A stretch of DNA of 64,000 nucleotides from Bryobacteraceae bacterium (GTDB lineage Bacteria; Acidobacteriota; Terriglobia; Bryobacterales; Bryobacteraceae). The notes under the pieces are model-generated. The model did not search any database, had not been told where the DNA came from, and saw only the letters and a program-made list of their open reading frames with translations. The stretch covers positions 1 to 64,000 of the forward strand of contig JASIAM010000060.1 in the NCBI GenBank assembly GCA_030041985.1. Reading direction: 5' to 3'. The position numbers were made by a program, and so were the translations under genes. Shown here piece after piece: positions 36,464 through 45,609 of this stretch (position 1 is the first letter of the stretch; each line of letters starts with the position of its first letter).

Positions 36464-39400
36464 ATGGCAAACGGCCCATTCCGAGTCTTGTGTTTGTTGC
36501 TGCCAAGCGCGGCGACGGTGCTTGCGTCCCTCAACCGCCCGGTCTTCCAGGAGAACCTAGGGCAGGCGTCGCCCGCAATCCGGTTCTTGACGCAAACGCC
36601 GCGGTATAACGTAGGCTTTTATGCGGACGGCCACATGGCGTATGCGTTTCGATCCGGCGCTGCAGAAGCCGCTGTTATGGAAATAAATCCGCTCGGGGCT
36701 GGACCACGGTCTATATCTGGCGAAACGCAGCTTTCTTCGTTTACTACGCTGTACCGGGGCGGTCGCACGCTATCGGAGTTCCGCCTGCAGGATTATGCCG
36801 CCGTCCGTTACCGCGAAATATATCCGGGAATTGACTGGGTCTGGCATTTCAGCGGGGACGACCTGGAATTTGATCTTCATCTGCAGCCCGGTGCCGATCC
36901 AGACGCGATTGCCATCCGGTTCACCGGAGCCAAAGCCATACGGATCGAGACGAACGGTGATTTGGCGATGGAGACTTCGGCTGGAGTAGTCCGCTACCGG
37001 CGGCCAGAGGCATGGCAGCAGGCCAACGGAAGGCGCCTGTCTGTTCCGGTCTCATTCCATCTGGAAGCGGGAATCCTGCGCTTTACGGTGGGGCGGCACG
37101 ACTCTTCCCTGCCACTGATTATCGATCCCACCATCCAGTTCTCCACCTATTTGGGCGGATCGGGCTGGGATGGCACATATGCTGTGGCGACAGACGCGCA
37201 GGGAAATATCTATGCAACCGGAGCCACTGCGTCGAATAATTTTCCCGGCTCTACCGGAGCGCGACAAGAACAGGATGTCTTTATCACCAAGATGTCGCCG
37301 AACGGCACGAGCGTCGTTTTCACAGTTATTTTGTCCAGTACAGGAAATGATGCCGGCTACGGTATTGCATTGGATAGCGGAGGAAATATCTGGGTTGCCG
37401 GAATAGCAGGCGGTCCCGATTTCCCGGTCACTTCCAACGCGCTGCAGAGCCAGTCGGCCGGCGGGCAGGACGCTTTCATCGCGCGCCTCAATCCAAGCGG
37501 CTCTTTGACATACTCCACCTATTTCGGTGGAAGCGGAACGGATGCCGCCACGGGACTCGCACTAGACTCCTCCGGCAACGCATATGTGGCCGGTTATACG
37601 TCTTCCGTGAATTTTCCCGCCACCGCCGGGGTGCCCCAACGCACGTATGGCGGTGGTTACTATGATGCTTTTCTAATGAAAATCGCCGCTTCGGGAAGCC
37701 TCGTGTATGCGACCTTGTTGGGTGGCACCGGGGATGATGTTGTCAATGCCGTTGCAGTGGATCAGAATGGAAACGCGTGGGTCGCCGGGTCGACGGACTC
37801 TCCCTCCCTACCGGTCTATCATGCGATCCAGACCACATTAAGCGGGACGACGAATATTTTGCTTGCCAGTCTGAACTCTGCCGGGACTGCCTGGAACGTA
37901 CTCACGTATTTGGGCGGATCGGTAGGGGATATTGCTTATGCGATTACGCTGGATTCTTCGGCCAACGTTTATTTGGCCGGAACCACCGTTTCCCAAAATT
38001 TCCCCGTGACCACCGGCGCCTTTCAGACGACCTCACATGGCGGCTACGATGCCTTCGCTCTGAAACTGGTGCCAGGAGCGGGTTCCATCGTATTTTCCAC
38101 GCTGCTTGGTGGCAGTGCCAACGATACGGCGACCGGGATCGCCGTCGACGGTTCCGGGAACGTCTGGCTGGCAGGCTATACTGGCTCGGTCGATTTTCCT
38201 GTAGCCGGCTCTCCAGCCACGGCATTTCACGGCGAAAATGATGCCTTCCTCGCAGAAATCAACTCTAGCGGAGCAAGCCTTGCTTCATCTTTGCTATTGG
38301 GGGGTGGGCTTGACGATCGGGCAGAGGCTCTCTCTCTGATACCCTCCGGCCGTGTAGTGATAGCCGGCTTTACCGGGTCCACGAATTTCCCGACCACTGC
38401 GGGAGTTCTTCAGCCGACTTCACCCGGACCGTACGACGCCTTCATCGCTTTGTTGGGTCCGGCGCAGCCTGCCCTGGTGGCTGCAAATCCCACGTCTGGC
38501 AGCGGGGCCTCGCAAACTTTCCAGTTTCAGGTCTCTGATCCAGGCGGAGCCGCCAACATCCAGTATCTGGAGACGCTCTTCGTCAACACTAACGGTTCCC
38601 GCTGTGTCATCTATTTCTATCCCGCAGCGAATCAACTCGAATTGCTGAACGATGCCGGCACGGCCTGGCTCACTCCGATTTCCATAGGCTCAGCCACTAC
38701 GTCGCAGAATTCCGAGTGCATCCTCAACGCCGCCGCTTCCTCGACGCAATCGAATGGGAATATTCTGACCTTGAATCTGGCCCTCTCCTTCACCGCCGCA
38801 TTCAACGGTACCGAGACTTTCTACATCTTCGGCGCTGATAACAGCGGCCTGGCGCTGTCCTTGACGCAGGTGGGGACGTGGTCGAGTAATATTAGTTCTC
38901 CTGCGCTTGTTTCTGCCAACCCCACTTCCGGGAGCGGCAACAGCCAAACTTTCCAGTTTCAAGTCTCTGATCCAGGTGGAGCCGCCAACATCCAGTACCT
39001 GGAGACGCTCTTCGTCAACACTAACGGTTCCCGCTGCGTCATCTATTTCTATCCCGCAGCGAATCAATTCGAATTGCTGAACGATGCCGGCACAGCCTGG
39101 CTTACACCCATCTCCATAGGCTCAGCCACTACGTCGCAGAATTCCGAGTGCATCCTCAACGCCGCCGCTTCCTCGACGCAATCGAATGGGAATATTCTGA
39201 CCTTGAATCTGGCCCTCTCCTTCACCGCCGCATTCAACGGTACCGAGAATTTCTATATCTTCGGCGCTGATAATAGCGGCTTGTCCCTTCCCTGGACCCA
39301 GGTAGGAACATGGTCCAGCAACAGCAACCCCACACTGGTTTTCGCGAATCCCACCTCCGGGAGCGGCGATACCCAAACTTTCCAGTTTCAGGTCTCTGAT

Positions 39401-39751
39401 CCAGGCGGAGCCACCAACATCCAGTATCTGGAGACGCTCTTCGTCAACACTAACGGTTCCCGCTGTGTTATCTATTTCACCCCCGCTACCCACCAACTGG
39501 AACTGCTCAATGATGCCGGCACGGCTTGGCTTACGCCAATCTCCATAGGCTCAGATGCAACCTCTCAAAATTCCTCATGCACCGTCAACGCCGCCGCTTC
39601 CTCGGTGCAATCCAGTGGAAATATTTTGACCTTGAACCTGGCCCTCTCCTTCTCTGGTGCGTTCAGCGGCACAAAGACGTTCTACATTTTTGGCGCCGAC
39701 AATAGTGGCTTAACTTTACCCTGGACAACCGTAGGAGCTTGGTCCAGCTAG
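36464..39751 (+). CDS. SBBP beta-propeller surface protein with three tandem C-terminal repeats
   Basis: About 1,095 residues. A signal peptide is followed by the domain that usually precedes SBBP repeats (PVFQENLGQASPAIRFLTQ, then YPGIDWVWHFSGDDLEFDLHLQPGADP). From about residue 225 come SBBP propeller units (STYLGGSGWDGTYAVATDAQGNIYATG, FGGSGTDAATGLALDSSGNAYVAGYT). The C terminus has three copies of a 140-144-residue module (38468-39748). Such proteins are secreted and abundant in Solibacter. Function unknown. The ATG at 36464 is preferred over TTG 36461. Confidence 0.88.
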   Translation: MANGPFRVLCLLLPSAATVLASLNRPVFQENLGQASPAIRFLTQTPRYNVGFYADGHMAYAFRSGAAEAAVMEINPLGAGPRSISGETQLSSFTTLYRGGRTLSEFRLQDYAAVRYREIYPGIDWVWHFSGDDLEFDLHLQPGADPDAIAIRFTGAKAIRIETNGDLAMETSAGVVRYRRPEAWQQANGRRLSVPVSFHLEAGILRFTVGRHDSSLPLIIDPTIQFSTYLGGSGWDGTYAVATDAQGNIYATGATASNNFPGSTGARQEQDVFITKMSPNGTSVVFTVILSSTGNDAGYGIALDSGGNIWVAGIAGGPDFPVTSNALQSQSAGGQDAFIARLNPSGSLTYSTYFGGSGTDAATGLALDSSGNAYVAGYTSSVNFPATAGVPQRTYGGGYYDAFLMKIAASGSLVYATLLGGTGDDVVNAVAVDQNGNAWVAGSTDSPSLPVYHAIQTTLSGTTNILLASLNSAGTAWNVLTYLGGSVGDIAYAITLDSSANVYLAGTTVSQNFPVTTGAFQTTSHGGYDAFALKLVPGAGSIVFSTLLGGSANDTATGIAVDGSGNVWLAGYTGSVDFPVAGSPATAFHGENDAFLAEINSSGASLASSLLLGGGLDDRAEALSLIPSGRVVIAGFTGSTNFPTTAGVLQPTSPGPYDAFIALLGPAQPALVAANPTSGSGASQTFQFQVSDPGGAANIQYLETLFVNTNGSRCVIYFYPAANQLELLNDAGTAWLTPISIGSATTSQNSECILNAAASSTQSNGNILTLNLALSFTAAFNGTETFYIFGADNSGLALSLTQVGTWSSNISSPALVSANPTSGSGNSQTFQFQVSDPGGAANIQYLETLFVNTNGSRCVIYFYPAANQFELLNDAGTAWLTPISIGSATTSQNSECILNAAASSTQSNGNILTLNLALSFTAAFNGTENFYIFGADNSGLSLPWTQVGTWSSNSNPTLVFANPTSGSGDTQTFQFQVSDPGGATNIQYLETLFVNTNGSRCVIYFTPATHQLELLNDAGTAWLTPISIGSDATSQNSSCTVNAAASSVQSSGNILTLNLALSFSGAFSGTKTFYIFGADNSGLTLPWTTVGAWSS
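38468..39748 (+). repeat. Three tandem ~430-bp coding repeats
   Basis: Units begin at 38468, 38900 and 39329 (432, 429 and 420 bp), each opening with P-x-L-V-x-A-N-P-T-S-G-S-G. Units 1 and 2 are nearly identical in DNA over long stretches (for example 38521-38820 against 38950-39250); unit 3 is more diverged. Recent duplication or gene conversion inside one reading frame is likely. Confidence 0.9.
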
Positions 39752-39888
39752 CGGAATTTTTTGAGGTCCGGTACAGTGCATCGACGGGCATCGCGGCAAT
39801 GCTTTTAGTTTGGATAGGACATATTCGCCAAATTCCTCCCGTCGCAGTGTGTCTCGTAACTTAAGCCAATTGGTATTCTATGTAGCGC

Positions 39889-40560
39889 ATGACTATTTTT
39901 GAGACGTTGGCGGCCGATGCCACTGAGAACTTCCTTCGCAACTTCGTGAAGCCCGGGCAAATTGTCTTCGACGTAGGGGCCAACATAGGCCAATCCGCTT
40001 TGGTCGCAGGCGAACTGACGGGGCAATCCGGCCGGGTAATTTCTTTTGAGCCGAATCCTGCCGCTTTCAAGGGATTGGACGCGGCAGTCCGCGCCTCCGG
40101 ATATCGCAATATTACCCTTGTACAGAAGGCCCTGTCGGATCGGGCCGGGACTTTCGATTTCTTTCTGGACACACGAGAAGAATATACGGGCGTAGCGAGT
40201 TCCTTACGGCAACTGGATGACCTTGCTGCTGCCGGCAAATCCCTCAAATCCACGGTGGAATGTATCACCCTGGATTATTATTGCGTCACGCACGGTCTGA
40301 CCCCAGACATCATCAAGATTGATGTGGAATCGGCAGAACCGCTCGTCATCTCTGGGGGCAGAGGAACTATCGAGCGGCGCCGGCCTATCATGCTTTTCGA
40401 ATTTTGGGAGACCTGGTGGAACCTTGGTTTTCGCGAGTTATTCGAATACCTCAAGCCCCTATATAAACTTATCCGGATGCAGGATGGCGAAGATGTCGAG
40501 GATTTCTACTATACACAGACGGGGAATCGGGCTGTAGATATTCTCTGCCTCCCGCGTTAG
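39889..40560 (+). CDS. FkbM-family methyltransferase
   Basis: 223 residues: VFDVGANIGQSALVAGELTG, VISFEPNPAAFKGL, NITLVQKALSDRAGTF, then DIIKIDVESAEPLVISGG, all typical of the FkbM family, which O-methylates sugars and natural products. It is alone on the plus strand between the SBBP gene and the leftward heptose operon. Likely a glycan modification enzyme. Confidence 0.87.
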   Translation: MTIFETLAADATENFLRNFVKPGQIVFDVGANIGQSALVAGELTGQSGRVISFEPNPAAFKGLDAAVRASGYRNITLVQKALSDRAGTFDFFLDTREEYTGVASSLRQLDDLAAAGKSLKSTVECITLDYYCVTHGLTPDIIKIDVESAEPLVISGGRGTIERRRPIMLFEFWETWWNLGFRELFEYLKPLYKLIRMQDGEDVEDFYYTQTGNRAVDILCLPR

Positions 40561-40581
40561 GTCAGGGGTGCCTCGTCTGAC

Positions 40582-41049
40582 TCACTGCCCCAACTGCTTG
40601 AGATACGTCTTCACCCCTTCACTCTTTGGATCCAATTGTTGCGCTCGAAGCAGATCTTCCCGCGCCTTCGCTTTATCGCCCAGTCCCAAGTAAGCGGCGC
40701 CGCGGTTATACTTCACCCAGAATTCGGCATAGCCGAGCTGCAACGCTTTGGTGTAATGCTCTACAGCTTGTTGGTTGTCACCGGACAAAGCATCACTGAA
40801 TGCCAGACAGTATTGGGCCTCTGCCGAATCCGGGGCCATTCTGACGATTGGCTCCAGGAATGCTGCCGCCTGCTTATACTGCGCTTTCTGCCAGAACTCC
40901 TCGGCCTTTTTTCGAAGCAGGACGGGATCCTTTGCGTATTGGCTTGTTTCGAGATTGGGATCGGGTTGCCCGGATGCGCTCTTCTGCCCCGGACCTCCTC
41001 CGCAGCCGGCGCAGAATAGTAGGATCAATACTCCGAGATATCTACACAT
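40582..41049 (-). CDS. TPR lipoprotein
   Basis: 155 residues from ATG 41049, chosen for the lipoprotein signal (MCRYLGVLILLFCAGC). A long in-frame extension upstream lies inside the kinase gene and is not credible. The mature protein has TPR units (AEEFWQKAQYKQAAAFLEPIV, EAQYCLAFSDALSGDNQQAVEHYTKAL, WVKYNRGAAYLGLGDKAKAREDLLRAQQLDP). The last gene of the leftward operon 48944-40582. Its tail matches those at 23 kb and 34.6 kb. Confidence 0.82.
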   Translation of the reverse strand: MCRYLGVLILLFCAGCGGGPGQKSASGQPDPNLETSQYAKDPVLLRKKAEEFWQKAQYKQAAAFLEPIVRMAPDSAEAQYCLAFSDALSGDNQQAVEHYTKALQLGYAEFWVKYNRGAAYLGLGDKAKAREDLLRAQQLDPKSEGVKTYLKQLGQ

Positions 41050-41059
41050 AAGTGATCGT

Positions 41060-42040
41060 TCAAGTATGCACAATATGGCTTCCCGGCGCGTTGATCGCGA
41101 TAGGAACCTCTTCCAAGTGCGACAAACATTGGCGCACCGCTTGCCTGCGTTCTGGTGGCACAAATAATAGCAGAAATCCGCCACCGCCTGCTCCCAGAAG
41201 CTTGCCGCCCAGCGCTCCCGCGGCACGCCCCGCTTCGTAACACTCCTGTATAGCCCGGCTCGCGATACCATCGTCCAAAGATTGCTTCAGGCACCAGTTT
41301 TCATGCAATAACCGGCCAAAGTCCGCCAGGCCGTCTATGGAGGTAAGACTATGATAGCCGTGATCTACCAACTGACGCATGCGTTTGAGAATTTCCGTGT
41401 TCTGGGTGATCTTCCCCACCTGCCGCGAGGCTACATCCGATGCCCGGCGTCGGAACCCTGTAAATAGCAGCAATAAGTGCTGTTCCAGGCAGTGCATCCG
41501 CTCCCGCGAAAGGGGGACCCGGTGGACCACGATATCGTCCACCGCCCGAAACTCTATCACGTTGAGACCGCCTACTGCCGCTAACGTCTGGTCTTGACAG
41601 CCCACGCACTCCTGCATCACCTCGCGTTCGAGAGCGATTGCCCGGTAAGCCAGTTCCATTTGTGCCACCGACTTGCCCTGAAAGGCGTAGAGAGCGTGCA
41701 ACAGCCCGACCACGAACGAGGACGAGCTGCCCATTCCCGAAAACGAGGGCAACTCGGCCGTATAGCTCACCTCTACGTCATGAGAGATCCCACAGCAGCG
41801 CAGGCATTCGCGAAAACCGGGATGCTGAATTTCGTCCAGTTCGTTAATGCATTCCACCTGCCGGTATGCGATACGGATGCGGTAATCGAAAAGCCGGGAG
41901 TAGAATCGTGAAACCGCCAGAAAGGCGGAATGCGAAATAGCCGTTCCCAGCACCGCGCCCCCATGCTTTTCAAAATATTCGGGGTAGTCGGTGCCTCCGC
42001 CGAAGAAGCTGATGCGAAACGGCGTCTTCGTGATGATCAA
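41060..42040 (-). CDS. hddA: D-glycero-alpha-D-manno-heptose-7-phosphate kinase
   Basis: 326 residues of the GHMP kinase family. The start MIITKTPFRISFFGGGTDYPEYFEKHGG is diagnostic of HddA-type sugar kinases; the ATP loop is PSFSGMGSSSSFVVGLLHAL, and the C-terminal GGKLLGAGGGGFLLLF is motif 3. The start is a TTG at 42040, overlapping the hddC stop as TTGA. It makes heptose 1,7-bisphosphate, the step before GmhB (54675) in GDP-heptose synthesis. Confidence 0.9.
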   Translation of the reverse strand: MIITKTPFRISFFGGGTDYPEYFEKHGGAVLGTAISHSAFLAVSRFYSRLFDYRIRIAYRQVECINELDEIQHPGFRECLRCCGISHDVEVSYTAELPSFSGMGSSSSFVVGLLHALYAFQGKSVAQMELAYRAIALEREVMQECVGCQDQTLAAVGGLNVIEFRAVDDIVVHRVPLSRERMHCLEQHLLLLFTGFRRRASDVASRQVGKITQNTEILKRMRQLVDHGYHSLTSIDGLADFGRLLHENWCLKQSLDDGIASRAIQECYEAGRAAGALGGKLLGAGGGGFLLLFVPPERRQAVRQCLSHLEEVPIAINAPGSHIVHT

Positions 42041-42771
42041 AATTCCAACTCCTGCCTGTGCCGGCCAATGAAGGACTCCGCCCGCTTGAGCGATTCGGGC
42101 GTTCCGATATCCAGAAAATCACCCTCCATGCGAAAGGCTCGCAACCGTGTCTCGCCGGCCAGCAGGCAGGGAAACACTTCGTATTCCATGCTTAACGGAG
42201 ATGCTGCGGGAAACAAGCTTAACACGCGTTTTGAAAAAATGTACGTGCCGGCGTTGATCCACCCGCGGCCGGACCGCTTCTCTTCAAAACCCAACAGCCG
42301 TCCACCTTCACCGATGCGCAGCGTGCCATACCGCTCGGCGTTCTCTACGGCTATTCCAACTACAACCCCTGCCGTACCCGGATCGCTCAGCATAAGCCAA
42401 ACTTCCTCGATCGGTCCCACCGCTAGCGAATCACCATTCAGAATCACCAGCGGATCCGCGTCCGGCAAGGCGGCTGCCGCGAATCGCACCGCGCCTCCGG
42501 TTCCCAGTGGTGTCTCCTCTCTCACCGTGGTGATGCTAACCCCCGGCCAGTTCCACTCCGCAATGCGGCATTCCGCCTCCGCGGCCTTGTATCCAAGAGA
42601 AATCACCAGCCGTCGGATTCCCAAGCGCACCCAAAACCGGCAAACCCATTCCAGAAACGGGTGCCCGCAGACTGGAATCAGAGGCTTGGGCAGATGCGGA
42701 TAGAGGTGTTGTATCCGGGTCCCGGCCCCTCCGGCCAGCACAATCGCACACGTATTTTCGGGAGGAAGCAT
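42037..42771 (-). CDS. hddC: D-glycero-alpha-D-manno-heptose 1-phosphate guanylyltransferase (HddC-like)
   Basis: 244 residues of the sugar-nucleotidyltransferase family: AIVLAGGAGTRIQHLYPHLPKPLIPVCGHPFLEW with the signature loop, PLVILNGDSL, INAGTYIFSKRVL. Residue pattern and pairing with hddA point to the heptose enzyme, which makes GDP-heptose. A different sugar 1-phosphate cannot be excluded from sequence alone. The stop overlaps hddA. Confidence 0.82.
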   Translation of the reverse strand: MLPPENTCAIVLAGGAGTRIQHLYPHLPKPLIPVCGHPFLEWVCRFWVRLGIRRLVISLGYKAAEAECRIAEWNWPGVSITTVREETPLGTGGAVRFAAAALPDADPLVILNGDSLAVGPIEEVWLMLSDPGTAGVVVGIAVENAERYGTLRIGEGGRLLGFEEKRSGRGWINAGTYIFSKRVLSLFPAASPLSMEYEVFPCLLAGETRLRAFRMEGDFLDIGTPESLKRAESFIGRHRQELEF

Positions 42772-42772
42772 T

Positions 42773-43573
42773 TCAGGTCAGGACCCCGCTACGTTCGAGT
42801 TCCTGATGCACGAAAGCCATTACCGCGGCACGTGTCTCCGGAGGCTGTACATATTGAGAAATCTTCGCCAGGCTCATTTCATAGCGGACCCGCGGGCTGC
42901 CTGGGTTTACGGGAATATCTCCCGGATACAGTGCCGCCACTTCGCTCAGCCGCGCTACTCCGCTTCCGGAAAGATTGAGAACGTCATTGCGAACGCCTCG
43001 GTCCAGCACCTGAAATATGATCGCCGCAGCGCGGTCCGTATGCAAAAACTGCAATTCACTGGCTGGGTCTAAAAATAAAGGCCCGCCGTGTATGATGTCG
43101 AAAATCGCGTTCTTTTTCAGCCCCGGCCCGATGAAGCCCCCCAACCGGAAAATCAGCCAATCCTTCGCGGCATGCCGAACGCACTGCTCGGCCAGGTACT
43201 TATGAAACCCATAGGTGCTTTGCGCGGCCGGATCCGCAAACCGGTCCTCGTTGGTAGTGGCGGGTGATGTGCAGTCCGGATACACGTCGCAAGAGGAGAG
43301 GTGGACATAACATTGGCACCGGAAGTCTGCCAGTGACGCCCGTACGCTGCGTACGCTTGCATCAAACTCACCCAGCGGATCCTTTGCAGCCAGCGGTTTG
43401 CGTGAATTCCCATTCGCGTTCACGAATATTTCGCAAGCATGTCCTCGTACGTCGGCGTAGTTTTCCCGTCCGATCACTGTCACCCTACGCCCGATGCGTG
43501 CGCAATACCGGGTAAACGCGGAGCCCAGCAGCCCTTTGCCGCCAAGAATAAAGATTTCAGACTCGCAGGCCAT
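42773..43573 (-). CDS. SDR-family nucleotide-sugar enzyme
   Basis: 266 residues from ATG 43573 (MACESEIFILGGKGLLGSAF); the start overlaps the upstream gene by 17 bp. It has the NAD loop GGKGLLGSAFTRYCARIG, an HLSSCDVYPDC strand and YGFHKYLAEQ as catalytic Tyr/Lys. Short for the extended SDR family. It resembles dTDP-4-dehydrorhamnose-reductase-type enzymes, but the specific reaction is not clear. In operon with hddC/hddA and the Fcl-like gene. Confidence 0.8.
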   Translation of the reverse strand: MACESEIFILGGKGLLGSAFTRYCARIGRRVTVIGRENYADVRGHACEIFVNANGNSRKPLAAKDPLGEFDASVRSVRASLADFRCQCYVHLSSCDVYPDCTSPATTNEDRFADPAAQSTYGFHKYLAEQCVRHAAKDWLIFRLGGFIGPGLKKNAIFDIIHGGPLFLDPASELQFLHTDRAAAIIFQVLDRGVRNDVLNLSGSGVARLSEVAALYPGDIPVNPGSPRVRYEMSLAKISQYVQPPETRAAVMAFVHQELERSGVLT

Positions 43574-44507
43574 CGCCGGATTTCGGATAGTTCGCCGCGA
43601 ACCATTCAATCGTCTTTCGCAACCCATCCCGCAATGTCGTGGGACATGTTAACCCGAGACTTGTCTGCCGGGTGACGTCGAAGATTTTGAATTTTTGTCC
43701 GTCCGGTTTCGTCCGATCCCAAACCAGAGCGCCTTGGTATCCCACAAGTTCGCGGATCGTCTCAGCCAGTTCGCAGATTCTGGTCGTGGACCCGGAAGAA
43801 ATATTTACAGGCTCACTGGAATCGTGTTCCACAAAAAATGGCACGCAGCGGGCCACATCTCCGGCATAAACGAAATCGCGCGTGGGGCTCCCACTGCCCC
43901 AACATTCGACCTGCGGCACGCCGGCCAGCTTCGCTTCATAAAATCGGCGGATCATGCTGGGCACAACATGCGATTCGGCTGTCCGAAAGTTGTCGTACTC
44001 GCCATACATGTTGCCTGGAATCATCACCACCGAATTTAACCCATGCTGTTGGCGGTAAGCTTCGCTGGCTACAATCCCCATTTTCTTCGCGCTGGAGTAC
44101 GCGGCGCTCTCCGGCTGCGGATATCCCTCCCACATTTGGCTCTCTCCGATTGGCGAGACTGCTTTTGCGGGATAACTGCATCCACCCATGGGGTAAATCA
44201 ACTTGCGAACGCCAAAAGCAGCGGAGGCTTGAAACATGTGCGCCATAAGCAGTAAATTCCGATGGAAGAAATCGGCTGGCCATCTGCGATTGGCGCCGAT
44301 TCCCCCCACGTACCCCGCCAAATGCACAACCAGCGCCGGCTTGTATTCCTCAAATAGCCGGTTTACGGCACTTCGATCAGTGAGATCATAGTCTCCCCGC
44401 GACAGGCCGATCACCCGCTCCCCGCTGTAGCGTTCCCGCAGCACAGGAAGGACATGGCGGCCCAAGAATCCGCTCGCCCCTGTAACCACAATTGGACCCA
44501 TTATCAT
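43557..44507 (-). CDS. GDP-L-fucose synthase-like SDR
   Basis: 316 residues: VVTGASGFLGRHVLPVL, then LAGYVGGIGANRRWPADFFHRNLLLMAHMFQASAAFGVRKLIYPMGGCSYP, which is the WcaG/Fcl block, and AYSSAKKMGIVASEAYRQQHG with Tyr/Lys. Fcl enzymes epimerise and reduce GDP-4-keto-6-deoxymannose; in heptose pathways related enzymes reduce GDP-6-deoxy-4-keto-heptose. With a Gmd-like gene at 53651 and hddA/hddC in the operon, a GDP-6-deoxyheptose role is possible. Start 44507 or ATG 44501. Confidence 0.85.
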   Translation of the reverse strand: MIMGPIVVTGASGFLGRHVLPVLRERYSGERVIGLSRGDYDLTDRSAVNRLFEEYKPALVVHLAGYVGGIGANRRWPADFFHRNLLLMAHMFQASAAFGVRKLIYPMGGCSYPAKAVSPIGESQMWEGYPQPESAAYSSAKKMGIVASEAYRQQHGLNSVVMIPGNMYGEYDNFRTAESHVVPSMIRRFYEAKLAGVPQVECWGSGSPTRDFVYAGDVARCVPFFVEHDSSEPVNISSGSTTRICELAETIRELVGYQGALVWDRTKPDGQKFKIFDVTRQTSLGLTCPTTLRDGLRKTIEWFAANYPKSGDGLRV

Positions 44508-44518
44508 GCGCTCACAGA

Positions 44519-45607
44519 TTATTGCCTGGTCAAATGAACCTTCAATTTCTCAAACTGACACTCCCAATTCAACTCCTGCCGGAACGCTGTCTCACATCGC
44601 CGCACCATCGCTTCCCACTGGCCGGTCCCGTATATTCGCGTGGCGGATTGCAAACCCGCCACCAGCGCCGATTCGCTCCAATCGTTCAGCAGGAGGCCGC
44701 ACTGGTACCGCTCAGTCAACAGCTTACACTGCGCGTGTGGCGCGCTTAAAGGCGGAACCCCGTCGGCAATGCTTTCGAAGAATTTGTTAGGCGCAGCATA
44801 AAGCTGATTCTCCGTGTGGGGATTCCACATCACCAGGCTGTATGCATAACCGCGCCGGATCTGCTCGATCGACTCCCGGTCGACCATTCCGTGATACCGC
44901 ACACGGCCCTGCACCTGGCTGCGGAACTCCGAGCGCTCCTTTTCGGAGCCCCGAATTGGCCCGTATAGATCGATCGGATAGGTTTGCACTTCCGGTATCG
45001 TGAAGTACTCCGCTAACGTTTCCGTGCGGTCGATCGTGCCGGAATACAGAAATCGCCCGTTGCGCAAGCTCTTAGGCAAGGCCGGTCGATCGTGCCGCTT
45101 GGGGCAATTGTAGAGAACTAACGCCGGCGTGTCGCCAAAACCGAAGCGTCCGATTTCCAGTGCGGCGCGATTCTCCTCGGGAAAAATCACTACGTCGATC
45201 AATCCATTCAGCCAGCGATTCATTTCCACATCAAACTCACCGTAATGAGGGATCGATTCGTAGGAAAAGTAGATCACTTGGGCAGGGCGTTTCGTCAGTT
45301 TAAACAGCACCGGCAGCGTGAACGTACAGCAGATTAATAACAAGTCCGGGGCCCAGTCGTTCATCAACCGGGAGGCAGCCAGCATGTATTCGGTCCGGCC
45401 GCATTCCGAGTAAGGTGCGAATCTGGTCGTCGCCCGCCGGATGCGGAAAGTGGGAAAGCGGTTGTGCCGCGGCGACTGGCCGGGAACGGCCGGCTCCACA
45501 ATCAGGCTCTCAGCGCCCGGATACACCTGCAGCAGCGATTCCACCAGATACACGATCTGAGCACTGCCATAGCCCAGGCACACATCTGAAACACAGCCAA
45601 TGCGCAT
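44519..45607 (-). CDS. GT-B glycosyltransferase (GT4-like)
   Basis: 362 residues from ATG 45607 (MRIGCVSDVCLGYGSAQIV), two bases after the upstream stop. GT-B features: DLLLICCTFTLPVLFKL, then NGRFLYSGTIDRTETLAEYF in the second half, RVRYHGMVDRESIEQIRRGYAYSLVMWNP and a final ESIADGVPPLSAPHAQCKLL. Part of the leftward heptose/ManNAc operon. Confidence 0.8.
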   Translation of the reverse strand: MRIGCVSDVCLGYGSAQIVYLVESLLQVYPGAESLIVEPAVPGQSPRHNRFPTFRIRRATTRFAPYSECGRTEYMLAASRLMNDWAPDLLLICCTFTLPVLFKLTKRPAQVIYFSYESIPHYGEFDVEMNRWLNGLIDVVIFPEENRAALEIGRFGFGDTPALVLYNCPKRHDRPALPKSLRNGRFLYSGTIDRTETLAEYFTIPEVQTYPIDLYGPIRGSEKERSEFRSQVQGRVRYHGMVDRESIEQIRRGYAYSLVMWNPHTENQLYAAPNKFFESIADGVPPLSAPHAQCKLLTERYQCGLLLNDWSESALVAGLQSATRIYGTGQWEAMVRRCETAFRQELNWECQFEKLKVHLTRQ

Positions 45608-45609
45608 TT

